DNA of 32,217 nt from a bacterium. Lineage in GTDB: Bacteria; Patescibacteriota; Minisyncoccia; Moranbacterales; UBA2206. Below are positions 14,876-22,542 of the stretch, one piece after another. The stretch spans positions 1 through 32,217 of the forward strand of contig JAURXY010000007.1 of the NCBI GenBank assembly GCA_030654225.1. The letters are read 5' to 3'. Both the position numbers and the translations under genes were made by a program. Position 1 is the first letter of the stretch; the number at the start of each line of letters is the position of its first letter. A model generated the notes under the pieces. That model ran no database searches and was not told where the DNA came from. It worked only from the letters and a program-made list of their open reading frames with translations.

Positions 14876-14906
14876 TTTTAATAAGTAAATTATTTAAATT
14901 AAATTT

Positions 14907-17345
14907 ATGAAAAGTATAAAAAAAATTCTCTATTCTTTTATGGTGATGATGATGGTTTTGCAACCGGTGAGCATGCCAGGAGTTTTGCGAGCTGTTGCGG
15001 CAGATGAAGCAATTGCGGAGGCTGTTTCGGCTTCAGCTTCGGAAGAAGTTGAAGAAGAAACAGAAGAAGAAACAGAAGAGTCAACCCCAGCATCAGAAGA
15101 AGAGCCAGCAGCGGAAGTTGTTGATGTGGTTGCCAAAGAACCGGCTCCAGTAGCGGTAGTAGAAGAAGCTATTGTTTCGCCAGTAGAAACAAATAATACT
15201 GAAACAATTGAAATCACAGACGAAGGACAAATTACTCCGGAAGCGGCATATGATGAAAAACTGGTTGTTATTGAACCAGAAAATACTCCAATTGAAAAAC
15301 CAATTGAAGTTCAAATCCCACTACCCGAAGAAGTGGGAGATCTTAATACTATCGTAGTTGATAACATCAAAGCTAGTTCCCTAAATTTAGATGAAATAGA
15401 TCCGGAAAATATTGAAAAAACGGCTAATTTAGCAACCGACAAAGCTGATTATGCACCAACAGACGCAGCTATTATTACAGGCACAGGATTTATTCCTAAT
15501 CAAGCCTATGTTTTAATAATATCTTCTAAAGATACTCCGCCAGTTACAAAAAATGTTACCGTAACAACCGCTGAAAATGGACAGTTTGTGTATGCTTATC
15601 AGTTGGATGGCAAATATCGTCCTGATTATAAAGTGGAGGCAAAGAATGATTCCGGAGAGGTGATTGCGGAAGTGGCGTTTACGGATAGCCCTGTCGTTTC
15701 ATCACTAGTTATTAATGAAATTGATTATGATCAACCTAGCACTGACACTGCTGAATTTATTGAGATAAAAAATACCAGCGGAGGATCAATAAATCTTGAT
15801 AACTACGAGTTGCGTTTTATTAATGGAGCAGCCTCTAGCGTTCCATATAAAAATATTGACTTGCCAAATGTTGATTTGAGTGCCGGTGATTATTATGTAG
15901 TTTGTTCAAATACTGCCAATGTTTCTAATTGTGACTTAGATATTACTCCTAATACAGATTTGATTCAAAATGGAGGAGGCGACCCTGACGCAGTTGCTCT
16001 ATATAATAGTAGTGTTCTTATTGATACTGTGAGTTATGAAGGAAGTGTGTTTGGATACACTGAAGGGACTGGGGCGCAAGAAGATTTATCTGGGGTTGCT
16101 TCAAAGGGACTATCTCGTTATCCTGATGGTCAGGACAGCTATAATAATAATGCCGACTTTTCTTATATTTGCATCTCCCCAGGAATTGCCAATGCAAATT
16201 ATTTTGACTGTGCCAATCCGGATGCTATTTCGCCGGTTCTCTCTGGAACACCTTCTCCATCTGGAATATTGAATCATAATAATGCAAATCTAAACATTAG
16301 TTTTACTGATAATTTGGGATTTAATACTATAAATCCTCTTGCTAACATCAAATCCTATAAAATCGATGGAAGTTCTCAATCAACATCAAATGGTTGCGTC
16401 ACCATAAGTGCGGATGGTTTAACTCTTACCTATGCTTGCACTGTCGGGGCGTTGGCTGATGGGGTTCATACATTGGATTTTCAAGTGCAAGACTTGTCTA
16501 GAAATGAATCTTCGAATGCGAGTTGGACATTTACAGTCGACACAACGATCCCGATAATTTCGCTTGTTGGAGAAAATCCGCAAACGATAGAAGAAGGTAC
16601 GCCGTATATAGATTCGGGAGCAACGGCGACTGACGATGTTGATGGCGACATTACGGATGAGATTGTGGTGAATAATCCAGTGGATGTGAATGTTGTTGGA
16701 GACTACACTGTGACTTATGATGTAGTCGATATGGCTGGAAATCACGCTGTGCAAGTGACGCGAACAGTCAAAGTATTGGCAAAAGCAACGGAAGATTCCG
16801 ATCCAAATGAAGTTAGAAATTTGAAAGCGAAATATAGGAGCGACACGCAGTGCGTCAAATTGTCGTGGGATTTGAACGAGGACAACGCTGATCAGACAAG
16901 AATTTATCGCAGTCAAAAATCTTCTTTTGGTGCTGATTCAGACACGGAAATTGAAAGACAGGATTCGGGCGACAAAACATTCAGGGATTGTGATGTTTCA
17001 AGAGGAGAAAAATATTATTATAAGGTGGTGGTGCTTGGAGAAGATCGAGACAGAAAAAGTGATTCCAAAAAAGTTTCTATTGAAATTCCTTTTTATGGTG
17101 ATGCCCAAAGCGGAGCAATTTTCTCTGGCGGAGAAGGGAGTGGAAACAATAACCAGGGCGATGGAACAAACGATGAAAACCCGGAAGTTTTAGGTGAACA
17201 AAATCAAACAGGCGAGGATAATAATGATGCAGGAAATTCAAACGAAGATTCTGGCGGTTCCAATATTGTTGACAAATGGCCGTGGTTTCTTTTGGGAGTT
17301 ATAATTTTAGGTGGGGGTTGGTATGTTGGTAGAAGAAAAAAATAA
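14907..17345 (+). CDS. Large cell-surface protein with lamin-tail, Ig-type and FN3-like domains
   Basis: An 812-aa protein. A signal peptide covers about residues 1-30 (MKSIKKILYSFMVMMMVLQP onward), then a Glu/Ala/Val-rich low-complexity stretch (about 35-95). An Ig-like domain (about 172-262, LATDKADYAPTDAAIITGTG) is followed by a lamin-tail domain (about 267-400, VINEIDYDQPSTDTAEFIEI), a further Ig-type module (445-545), a DUF5011-type module (about 550-625, IEEGTPYIDSGATATDDVDG) and an FN3-like module (about 632-725). A Gly/Asn/Glu-rich spacer ends in a membrane helix with a basic tail (WPWFLLGVIILGGGWYVGRR), a C-terminal anchor without an LPXTG motif. The likely role is adhesion or envelope structure. 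No Shine-Dalgarno sequence. Confidence 0.88.
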   Translation: MKSIKKILYSFMVMMMVLQPVSMPGVLRAVAADEAIAEAVSASASEEVEEETEEETEESTPASEEEPAAEVVDVVAKEPAPVAVVEEAIVSPVETNNTETIEITDEGQITPEAAYDEKLVVIEPENTPIEKPIEVQIPLPEEVGDLNTIVVDNIKASSLNLDEIDPENIEKTANLATDKADYAPTDAAIITGTGFIPNQAYVLIISSKDTPPVTKNVTVTTAENGQFVYAYQLDGKYRPDYKVEAKNDSGEVIAEVAFTDSPVVSSLVINEIDYDQPSTDTAEFIEIKNTSGGSINLDNYELRFINGAASSVPYKNIDLPNVDLSAGDYYVVCSNTANVSNCDLDITPNTDLIQNGGGDPDAVALYNSSVLIDTVSYEGSVFGYTEGTGAQEDLSGVASKGLSRYPDGQDSYNNNADFSYICISPGIANANYFDCANPDAISPVLSGTPSPSGILNHNNANLNISFTDNLGFNTINPLANIKSYKIDGSSQSTSNGCVTISADGLTLTYACTVGALADGVHTLDFQVQDLSRNESSNASWTFTVDTTIPIISLVGENPQTIEEGTPYIDSGATATDDVDGDITDEIVVNNPVDVNVVGDYTVTYDVVDMAGNHAVQVTRTVKVLAKATEDSDPNEVRNLKAKYRSDTQCVKLSWDLNEDNADQTRIYRSQKSSFGADSDTEIERQDSGDKTFRDCDVSRGEKYYYKVVVLGEDRDRKSDSKKVSIEIPFYGDAQSGAIFSGGEGSGNNNQGDGTNDENPEVLGEQNQTGEDNNDAGNSNEDSGGSNIVDKWPWFLLGVIILGGGWYVGRRKK

Positions 17346-17442
17346 ACGCCCCAAAACTTGACTAAAATTTCAAAATATGCTTGAATAGTTAGACCTAAAT
17401 CATTAGGCTTTTAGTTGTTTGACAATTAAATAGGCTCAAAAA

Positions 17443-17492
17443 AGGACTTACGCATTTGGGGATAATTTTTTGTCAGTGGATGCGTGAGTCCT
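17443..17492. repeat. 13-bp inverted repeat overlapping the receiver-gene promoter
   Basis: AGGACTTACGCAT (17443-17455) and ATGCGTGAGTCCT (17480-17492) are reverse complements with one G-T type mismatch. The right arm fills the spacer between the predicted -35 and -10 boxes, so the repeat could be an operator. It lacks a T-tract in the plus direction. Confidence 0.65.
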
Positions 17493-17497
17493 ATTAT
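17470..17497 (+). promoter_or_regulatory. Candidate sigma70 promoter of the receiver-domain pair
   Basis: TTGTCA (17470-17475), 16-nt spacer, TATTAT (17492-17497), about 40 nt before the first ATG at 17538. It overlaps the inverted repeat at 17443-17492. Confidence 0.55.
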
Positions 17498-17537
17498 TAT
17501 ATCCATCTAAACCCTAATATACAATAGAGGAGAGAAG

Positions 17538-17852
17538 ATGAATGTTTTGTTGCTTTGTAGGAAAAATGTTCTGGAAAAAATTGTGAAAATTCACAATTTA
17601 AAAAAGGACACTTTTGTATATTTTTTTGATCGTAAAAATGCTACAGATTGGCTTCTTAAAGAAAAACAAAAGCCAAATTTTATTATTGTGGATGAAAGAA
17701 TGCGCAATAAGACGGCGCTAGTTTTTTTGAGGGAAATAAAAAAAATGAAATTAAATGCAACAATCATGAGGTATATAAAAGAAAAGGGAGAGAAAAATGG
17801 AAAAAATGTCGGGAGTAATTTTAGTGGCATATTTAGACAGTGCCGCAAATGA
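17538..17852 (+). CDS. Truncated receiver-domain-like protein
   Basis: A 104-aa protein resembling the first four strands of a response-regulator receiver domain. Strand 1 is MNVLLLCRK, strand 3 is PNFIIVDERM with D52 in the phospho-acceptor position, and strand 4 is NATIMRYI. The fifth strand with the conserved Lys-Pro is missing; the tail (KGEKNGKNVGSNF) is instead the region that overlaps the next gene by 56 nt. A strong ribosome site (GAGGAGAG) precedes the ATG. It may be a degenerate signalling domain that pairs with the neighbour. Assignment is from pattern only. Confidence 0.6.
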   Translation: MNVLLLCRKNVLEKIVKIHNLKKDTFVYFFDRKNATDWLLKEKQKPNFIIVDERMRNKTALVFLREIKKMKLNATIMRYIKEKGEKNGKNVGSNFSGIFRQCRK

Positions 17853-18153
17853 TTTAATCAGAAGACAGATTCTTTCGGCTGGTTTTTCAGGTGAAATTAT
17901 CGTCTCAGATAATCGAGACGAACAGAGGCGAAAGATAATTAGCTATCAGCCCGAATTGATTATTATTGGAACCAAAAACGGCGGAGTAGATATTATAAAA
18001 TTCTGCCAGAAAAAATCATCCAGAACAAGTATTTTTATCTATTCAGGAAGTGTCAATGCACGAGATTTGGCGATGAATCTTTGTGTTGCTGCTTTTTTGG
18101 CAAAGCCTGCTGGAAAAGATGAAATCATTGAAGTAGTTAAGGGGCTACTCTAA
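17797..18153 (+). CDS. Pseudo-receiver domain protein lacking the Asp
   Basis: A stand-alone receiver-like domain of 118 aa. Strand 1 is GVILVAYLD, strand 3 is PELIIIGTKNGG with Gly (about residue 58) where the phospho-Asp should be, strand 4 is SIFIYSGS (Ser in the Thr/Ser position), and FLAKPAG holds the conserved Lys-Pro (K103, P104). It has no output domain. It starts inside the previous gene in another frame behind a GGGAGAG ribosome site, so translation is probably coupled. A strong terminator follows at 18183. Possible role: protein-protein signalling without phosphorylation. Confidence 0.7.
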   Translation: MEKMSGVILVAYLDSAANDLIRRQILSAGFSGEIIVSDNRDEQRRKIISYQPELIIIGTKNGGVDIIKFCQKKSSRTSIFIYSGSVNARDLAMNLCVAAFLAKPAGKDEIIEVVKGLL

Positions 18154-18182
18154 AAATCCCGATTTCTGAAAACTTCAGAAGA

Positions 18183-18220
18183 GGTGCTTCGTTGCGGAAC
18201 ATTGCAACGGGCGCCTTTTT
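18183..18220 (+). terminator. Intrinsic terminator of the receiver pair
   Basis: GGTGCTTCGTTGC (18183-18195) pairs with GCAACGGGCGCC (18204-18215) with a small bulge, followed by TTTTT (18216-18220). A smaller CTGAA/TTCAG hairpin stands just upstream. Confidence 0.85.
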
Positions 18221-18280
18221 GTTTATCTTAAAAAAGAGTAAAATAAATATAGTGGTAGTTTAATGTAGTAATTTAAGTCT

Positions 18281-18315
18281 TGAGACTGGATTCCCGTTTT
18301 CACGGGAATGACAAG
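18281..18315. repeat. GGATTCCCGT-type palindrome at the recO start
   Basis: ATTCCCGT (18290-18297), TTTC loop, ACGGGAAT (18302-18309), in the context CTGGATTCCCG and GGGAATGAC that is widespread as a dispersed repeat in many bacterial genomes. It ends just before the recO ATG and creates an apparent N-terminal extension of the frame. Confidence 0.75.
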
Positions 18316-18318
18316 GAT

Positions 18319-19044
18319 ATGGAATATAAATATAATGCGATTGTGTTGAATAAGATTGATACGGGGGAAACTGATCGAGTGTATGTGGTTTATACTCGAG
18401 AAGCTGGGCGGATTTTGGCGCGGGCGATTGGGGTCAAAAAGCCCAATGCTAAATTGGCGGGCAATTTGGAATCTATAACCCAATGTGAAATTTTTTTGGT
18501 CAAAGGCAAGGGTCGAGGCAATATCACAGGTGTAATCCCAACGGAAAATTTTTTGGCGATTAAAAAAGATGTCGATGCTTTGGAAAAAGTTTTTGGAGTG
18601 ATGAAAATTTTCAATCGTTTGATGACGCAGGAAGAAAAGGATGAAAAAACTTTCCAACTTTTATTGGATTATCTGCTAGTCATGGAAAAAGAAGCGGGTG
18701 AGAAAGAAAAAGATATTTTGAAATTTGATGTTTATACTTTGGGTTTTATTTTCAAACTTTTGCAAAATTTGGGATATAAACAAGAAGTCAAAAAATGTGC
18801 TGTTTGCTCGGGTAAGCTAGTTTCAGGAGAAAACTATTTTAGCGCCCAAATGGGCGGGATAATTTGTCCAAATTGTTCCAAGCAAGAGACAAAAAAAATC
18901 AAAATAAATGATGAGGCGGTAAAATTCATTCGCATTGTGCTGGAAAATAAAATGGAAAATCTCGGCAAGATAAAGCTGGAAAAGAAGAATTTGAACAATT
19001 TGAAAATTATTGCCAATGAAGTGGTGCGGTGGATAGCGAATTAA
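18319..19044 (+). CDS. recO: DNA repair protein RecO
   Basis: Helps RecF/RecR load RecA at gaps. 241 aa. The N-terminal OB-fold begins MEYKYNAIVLNKIDTGETDR, with TREAGRILARAIGVKKPNAK in the usual place. The C-terminal helical domain holds two Cys pairs, CAVC near 160 and CPNC near 183, a zinc site found in many RecO proteins. An upstream in-frame TTG would add 13 residues encoded by the dispersed palindrome; the family start is MEYKY, so the ATG at 18319 is chosen. No real Shine-Dalgarno sequence, only AAGG next to the ATG. Confidence 0.9.
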   Translation: MEYKYNAIVLNKIDTGETDRVYVVYTREAGRILARAIGVKKPNAKLAGNLESITQCEIFLVKGKGRGNITGVIPTENFLAIKKDVDALEKVFGVMKIFNRLMTQEEKDEKTFQLLLDYLLVMEKEAGEKEKDILKFDVYTLGFIFKLLQNLGYKQEVKKCAVCSGKLVSGENYFSAQMGGIICPNCSKQETKKIKINDEAVKFIRIVLENKMENLGKIKLEKKNLNNLKIIANEVVRWIAN

Positions 19045-19065
19045 AATTCAAAAATAATTGCAGAA

Positions 19066-19116
19066 AAAGTTGAGCTTTAGGGTGGAGCCTAAACTTTTCG
19101 AAAAGCTCAACTTTAG
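19066..19116. repeat. 51-nt dispersed hairpin element, copy 2
   Basis: Identical over 51 nt to the copy at 626-676, in the same orientation. It lies 20 nt after the recO stop and 17 nt before the promoter of the next gene. Confidence 0.85.
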
Positions 19117-19132
19117 AGAATCGAGGATTGTA

Positions 19133-19161
19133 TTGTTAAAAACCAAAAAATCTAGTATTAT
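19133..19161 (+). promoter_or_regulatory. Candidate sigma70 promoter of the DUF11-like gene
   Basis: TTGTTA (19133-19138), 17-nt spacer, TATTAT (19156-19161), 30 nt before the ATG at 19192. Confidence 0.55.
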
Positions 19162-19191
19162 GGTAGTGTAAAGAAATAAAATATTAAGCCT

Positions 19192-21090
19192 ATGTCATTG
19201 CAAGATATTAAAAATAATCTATACAAAAAAGAAGCGCCGGAGAATTTATCGGAGCATGAAATCAGTCAATATGATCCGTCGCTTGCCAAAGACACTGGCG
19301 AGATGAATAAGGGTGAAAAGGATTTATGGGCAAAAAAAACCGGACTGGATAAAACCGAAAAAAAAGCCATCAAAAAAGGTGTGATTGCTTTTGGGATTGT
19401 TATGGGGATAATTATCGCGATAGCAATTTTTGCATTGATTCGGCAAATGCTTTTTCAATCGGGCAATTCCACAGTTGAAATTTCTGGTCCAACACAAGTC
19501 AACAGTGGCAAGCTTTTGACTTATGAAATAAATTATAAAAATAATAATCGCTTAAATATAAAAAATGCGGTTTTGCGCGTGAGTTATCCGGAAAATTTCA
19601 AGCCGGAAAATAATCCTGATTTCAAAATTGAAAGCCTTACTTCGGGAAGTTTTGATATCGGAACAATCAAAGGAAAAACTCAAGGGAAAATTGTTTTGAA
19701 CGGAAAAGCCTATAGCCCAAAAGGAGCACTTATTTATCTCAAGGCCGCACTGTCATATAATCCTGCGGGTTATTCCAGTCAATTCCAAGCCAATCAACAA
19801 TTAGGGATAAATGTTAATTCAGCTCCAATCACCTTGGAATTGCTGGCTCCGCAAAATGTTTCCAGTGGCGACGCAATTGACTATCAAATAAACTATCGAA
19901 ATGATGGAGGGGAAACGATGAATAATTTGGTAGTCAAGATTGAATATCCCGATCAATTCACTTTTTCTTCATCCAGTCCGAAAACTTCAAGAGAAAATAA
20001 TGTCTGGGACATTGGAAGTCTTTCTGCTGGACAAAGCGGAAAAATTGTGGTGAGTGGAAAATTGGAAGGGGAAAGAGATAATATTAAAAAAGTAAAAGCC
20101 AGCATTGGAGTTTCACAGCAGAATGAATTTGTGGCATATAACAGTGAAAGTACAGACACAAAAATGGTTTTTTCTCCGTTATTGATAGCGCAAGCGGTTA
20201 ATGGAAAGGAAAATATCAATGTGAATGCGGGCGATACTTTGGGTTTTGAAATTGTTTATAAAAATAATGGAAGCTTGGGATTGCGAGATGTGATCATCAC
20301 CGAAAAAATAGATAGTTCTGTTTTGGACTATTCATCTTTGAAACTCAAAAATGGTAGTTTTGATGTGGATAGCAAGACAATTACTTGGAAAGCTTCTGAC
20401 ATAAAAGAATTAGCTAGTTTAGGGGCTAATCAAAGCGGAAAAATATCTTTTTCTATAAAAATAACTGATACTTTGCCAATAGGAGAAGAAAAGGATAAGA
20501 ATTTTGTCATTAGTAGCGTTGCTAAAATCGATAGTCCGGATGTGCCAACGCCTATTTCTATGAACAAAATAATTTCTAGTAATACTATAAATATGAAAGT
20601 CAATTCTAGAGTAGCAGTGGATGTTAAGGGATATTATACTGATCAAAGTATTCAAAATTTCGGTCCAATTCCGCCAAAAGTTGGACAGGAAACAACTTAC
20701 ACGATTCATTGGAAAGTTTTCAATATTTCTAATGATGTTTCTGGTGCTAAGGTTTTTGCAGTATTGCCAACCAATGCGCAGATGACGGGGAAAATTTTTC
20801 CAGAAGATGCAAATTTAGAATATAATTCTAGAACTAACGAAATGGTGTGGACAATTGGGAATATGAAATCGGGTACGGGACTTCTTTTTCCTTCACCCGA
20901 AGTAGCTTTTCAAGTAAAGATAAAACCATCACCCGATCAAGTCGGAAGAGATGTGGGTATTTTAGGAAAGACAACTATATCAGCCAAAGATCTTTTTACG
21001 GAGGATAATCTTGTGGGAACGGCTGGAGAAAAAACTACCAATCTTTTGGAGGATAATTCTGTGGCGAATGGAATTCGAGTGGTGAACTAG
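19192..21090 (+). CDS. Membrane-anchored surface protein with DUF11-like repeats
   Basis: A 632-aa protein. Residues 1-60 are polar and cytoplasmic in character, one membrane helix spans about 63-84 (GVIAFGIVMGIIIAIAIFAL), and the rest is probably outside. The outer part contains at least four beta-sandwich modules resembling the DUF11/CARDB type. Each begins with a G-x-x-(L/T)-x-(Y/F)-(E/Q)-I-x-Y-(K/R)-N pattern, such as TYEINYKNNN, DYQINYRNDGG, GFEIVYKNNGS and TYTIHWKVFN, and has a later W-x-IG/(F/W)DIG turn. Such proteins serve as surface stalks or adhesins. No Shine-Dalgarno sequence; an upstream promoter is plausible. Confidence 0.85.
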   Translation: MSLQDIKNNLYKKEAPENLSEHEISQYDPSLAKDTGEMNKGEKDLWAKKTGLDKTEKKAIKKGVIAFGIVMGIIIAIAIFALIRQMLFQSGNSTVEISGPTQVNSGKLLTYEINYKNNNRLNIKNAVLRVSYPENFKPENNPDFKIESLTSGSFDIGTIKGKTQGKIVLNGKAYSPKGALIYLKAALSYNPAGYSSQFQANQQLGINVNSAPITLELLAPQNVSSGDAIDYQINYRNDGGETMNNLVVKIEYPDQFTFSSSSPKTSRENNVWDIGSLSAGQSGKIVVSGKLEGERDNIKKVKASIGVSQQNEFVAYNSESTDTKMVFSPLLIAQAVNGKENINVNAGDTLGFEIVYKNNGSLGLRDVIITEKIDSSVLDYSSLKLKNGSFDVDSKTITWKASDIKELASLGANQSGKISFSIKITDTLPIGEEKDKNFVISSVAKIDSPDVPTPISMNKIISSNTINMKVNSRVAVDVKGYYTDQSIQNFGPIPPKVGQETTYTIHWKVFNISNDVSGAKVFAVLPTNAQMTGKIFPEDANLEYNSRTNEMVWTIGNMKSGTGLLFPSPEVAFQVKIKPSPDQVGRDVGILGKTTISAKDLFTEDNLVGTAGEKTTNLLEDNSVANGIRVVN

Positions 21091-21097
21091 GGGGGCT

Positions 21098-21240
21098 GAA
21101 GATTATTATTAAAAATTAAAAAATAACTCGAATACGATTTTTCTAACCAAAAATTTTCTCGGTCAACGGCGGAAAGAGAAAATTTTTGGATAAAAATCGC
21201 ATTCTCAGGCAGGATTTTTTATTTTTTAATAATAATCTTC
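21098..21240. repeat. Long inverted repeat with CAACGGCGGA loop, before tgt
   Basis: Outer arm GAAGATTATTATTAAAAA (21098-21115) matches the right end (21223-21240). The inner arm CCAAAAATTTTCTC (21147-21160) is exactly complementary to 21176-21189. The middle of the arms pairs imperfectly (AATACGATTTTT with AAAAATCGCATT). The loop (21161-21175) is GGTCAACGGCGGAAA. A second, differently armed repeat with the same loop core follows tgt. Confidence 0.85.
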
Positions 21241-21263
21241 TTGTAAATAAGAAAAGACGGTAT

Positions 21264-22421
21264 ATGTTTGAGATAATTTCGAAAAAACCCGATAGTCGAG
21301 TGGGGAAAATTAGAACCAAAAACGGAGAAGTGAACACTCCGTTTTTTATGCCTGATGCGACGCGTGGATTTGTGCGCTCAATTGACAATGAAATTTTAGA
21401 AAAGATTGGTTTGGAAGCGATTCTCATCAATACTTACCATTTGTTTTTGAATCCGGGGATGGAAATAATCAAGGAAGCTGGAGACGCGCATAATTTTATG
21501 AATTGGCCCAAGCCCCTACTTAGCGATTCTGGCGGATATCAGGTTTTTTCTTTGATTCATAAAAATCCAAAACTTGGAAAAATTACTGACAACGAAGTTA
21601 TTTTTTGCTCGCCAACTGATGGCTCAAAACATATCTTGACGCCGGAAATTGCCATTCAAATTCAATTTGATTTGGGGGTGGATATGATGGTTTGCTTAGA
21701 TGATCCACCACCTAATGATTATCCGCGCGAAAAAATTGCGCAGGCAGTTGAGCGGACAATTCGTTGGGCGAAGAGGTGTAAAGATGAATATGAAAAACAA
21801 ATAAAGGAAAGAAAAATATCTGAGGCGGATAGACCGTTGATTTTTGGGGTTATTCAGGGTGGGGAATATTTAAATTTGCGAAAACATTGTACCGAGGAGC
21901 TGGTGAAGATTGGCTTCGATGGCTATGGTTTTGGTGCGAGACATATTGATGCGCAGGGAAATTTTATGGAAGAGGTATTGCGAGAAACCGCCAGCTTTAT
22001 TCCTGAAAATGCTTTGCGTTTTGCTTTGGGAGTGGGAACGCCCGAGGATATTGTGAAATGTTATAGCTTCGGCTGGGATATGTTTGATTGTGTGATTCCG
22101 ACTAGAGAAGGGCGACACGGAAGGCTTTTTATTAGAAATGTAAAGACGCTATTAATCGCGTCTCTACAAAGCGAAGAAAATTTTTACGAAACAATCAATA
22201 TTAATAATGGAAAATATAAAAATGATTTTTCGCGAGTTGACGAGAATTGTGATTGTATGTTATGCAAGAATCACACCAAAGCGTATTTGCACCATCTTTT
22301 TTCTTCCAAGGAAATGCTCGGAATGAGACTGGCCGCGATTCATAATTTGAAGTTTTATGCGGATTTACTGGAGGCACTCCGAAATAGTGTAAATTCGAAA
22401 AAAATTGAACTCAAACCTTAA
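21264..22421 (+). CDS. tgt: Queuine/preQ1 tRNA-ribosyltransferase
   Basis: Exchanges guanine 34 of GUN-anticodon tRNAs for the queuosine precursor. 385 aa from the chosen ATG (MFEIISKKPDSRVGKIRTKN). Motifs: SDSGGYQVFSL with D88, FGVIQGG, DMFDCVIPTREGRHG with the presumed nucleophile Asp, and the zinc site CDCMLC followed by a His. An upstream in-frame ATG at 21186 would add 26 residues that are encoded by the inverted repeat and do not fit the family. A 28-nt palindrome is translated at about residues 292-302, in the loop after GRLFIRN. The C-terminal NSKKIELKP lies in the left arm of the next inverted repeat. No other queuosine gene is in the window. Confidence 0.96.
   Translation: MFEIISKKPDSRVGKIRTKNGEVNTPFFMPDATRGFVRSIDNEILEKIGLEAILINTYHLFLNPGMEIIKEAGDAHNFMNWPKPLLSDSGGYQVFSLIHKNPKLGKITDNEVIFCSPTDGSKHILTPEIAIQIQFDLGVDMMVCLDDPPPNDYPREKIAQAVERTIRWAKRCKDEYEKQIKERKISEADRPLIFGVIQGGEYLNLRKHCTEELVKIGFDGYGFGARHIDAQGNFMEEVLRETASFIPENALRFALGVGTPEDIVKCYSFGWDMFDCVIPTREGRHGRLFIRNVKTLLIASLQSEENFYETININNGKYKNDFSRVDENCDCMLCKNHTKAYLHHLFSSKEMLGMRLAAIHNLKFYADLLEALRNSVNSKKIELKP
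22140..22167. repeat. GTAGAGACGC palindrome, tgt copy
   Basis: A 28-nt palindrome, slightly decayed: GTAAAGACGC, core TATTAATC, GCGTCTCTAC. Translated as VKTLLIASL in Tgt, where homologues run more directly from the RLF strand to the INI strand. Confidence 0.88.
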
Positions 22422-22518
22422 ATTTTCTTGCCAAAATTATCTTGACAAGCAACGGCGGAACAAAATAATTTTGGAGAAAATTTAGGTTTTCGAACAGTAA
22501 TTTTTTTCTAATTTATAT
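22385..22518. repeat. Long inverted repeat with CAACGGCGGA loop, after tgt
   Basis: The inner arms CCAAAATTATCTTG and CAAAATAATTTTGG, then AAATTTTC and GAAAATTT, then AAACCT and AGGTTT, pair with short bulges. Weaker pairing extends outwards, so the left arm includes the last codons and stop of tgt. The loop is ACAAGCAACGGCGGAA; its CAACGGCGGA matches the loop upstream of tgt although most of the arm sequence differs. Confidence 0.8.
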
Positions 22519-22542
22519 TATTTCTCCGTTTTATAAAAAATA

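Larger units (their letters stand above)
14511..14906. other. Intergenic region with a terminator and an attenuator-like hairpin
   Basis: No gene is seen. From left to right: a 13-bp direct repeat TTTAATATAGAAA (14523-14535 and 14542-14554), a small hairpin TAGGC/GCCTA (14559-14575), a CCCGAT/ATCGGG hairpin near 14607-14620, the intrinsic terminator of the CAP gene (14644-14665), a probable promoter zone (TGGACA, 17 nt, TAGATT near 14730-14760) and a two-tier hairpin with T-run (14822-14875) before the surface-protein ATG. Confidence 0.5.

Noticed and set aside
17981-17995. AACGGCGGAG inside the pseudo-receiver gene as a third copy of the loop motif around tgt
   Set aside because: No inverted-repeat arms flank it; it encodes the NGG of the protein and is probably chance.
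18280-18318. Upstream TTG start of recO
   Set aside because: The added residues are simply the translation of the dispersed ATTCCCGT palindrome; MEYKYNAIVL is the family N-terminus.
21186-21263. In-frame upstream start of tgt (26 extra residues)
   Set aside because: The extra residues are encoded by the right arm of the inverted repeat and do not fit the Tgt N-terminus, which normally begins close to MFEIISKKPDSRVG.
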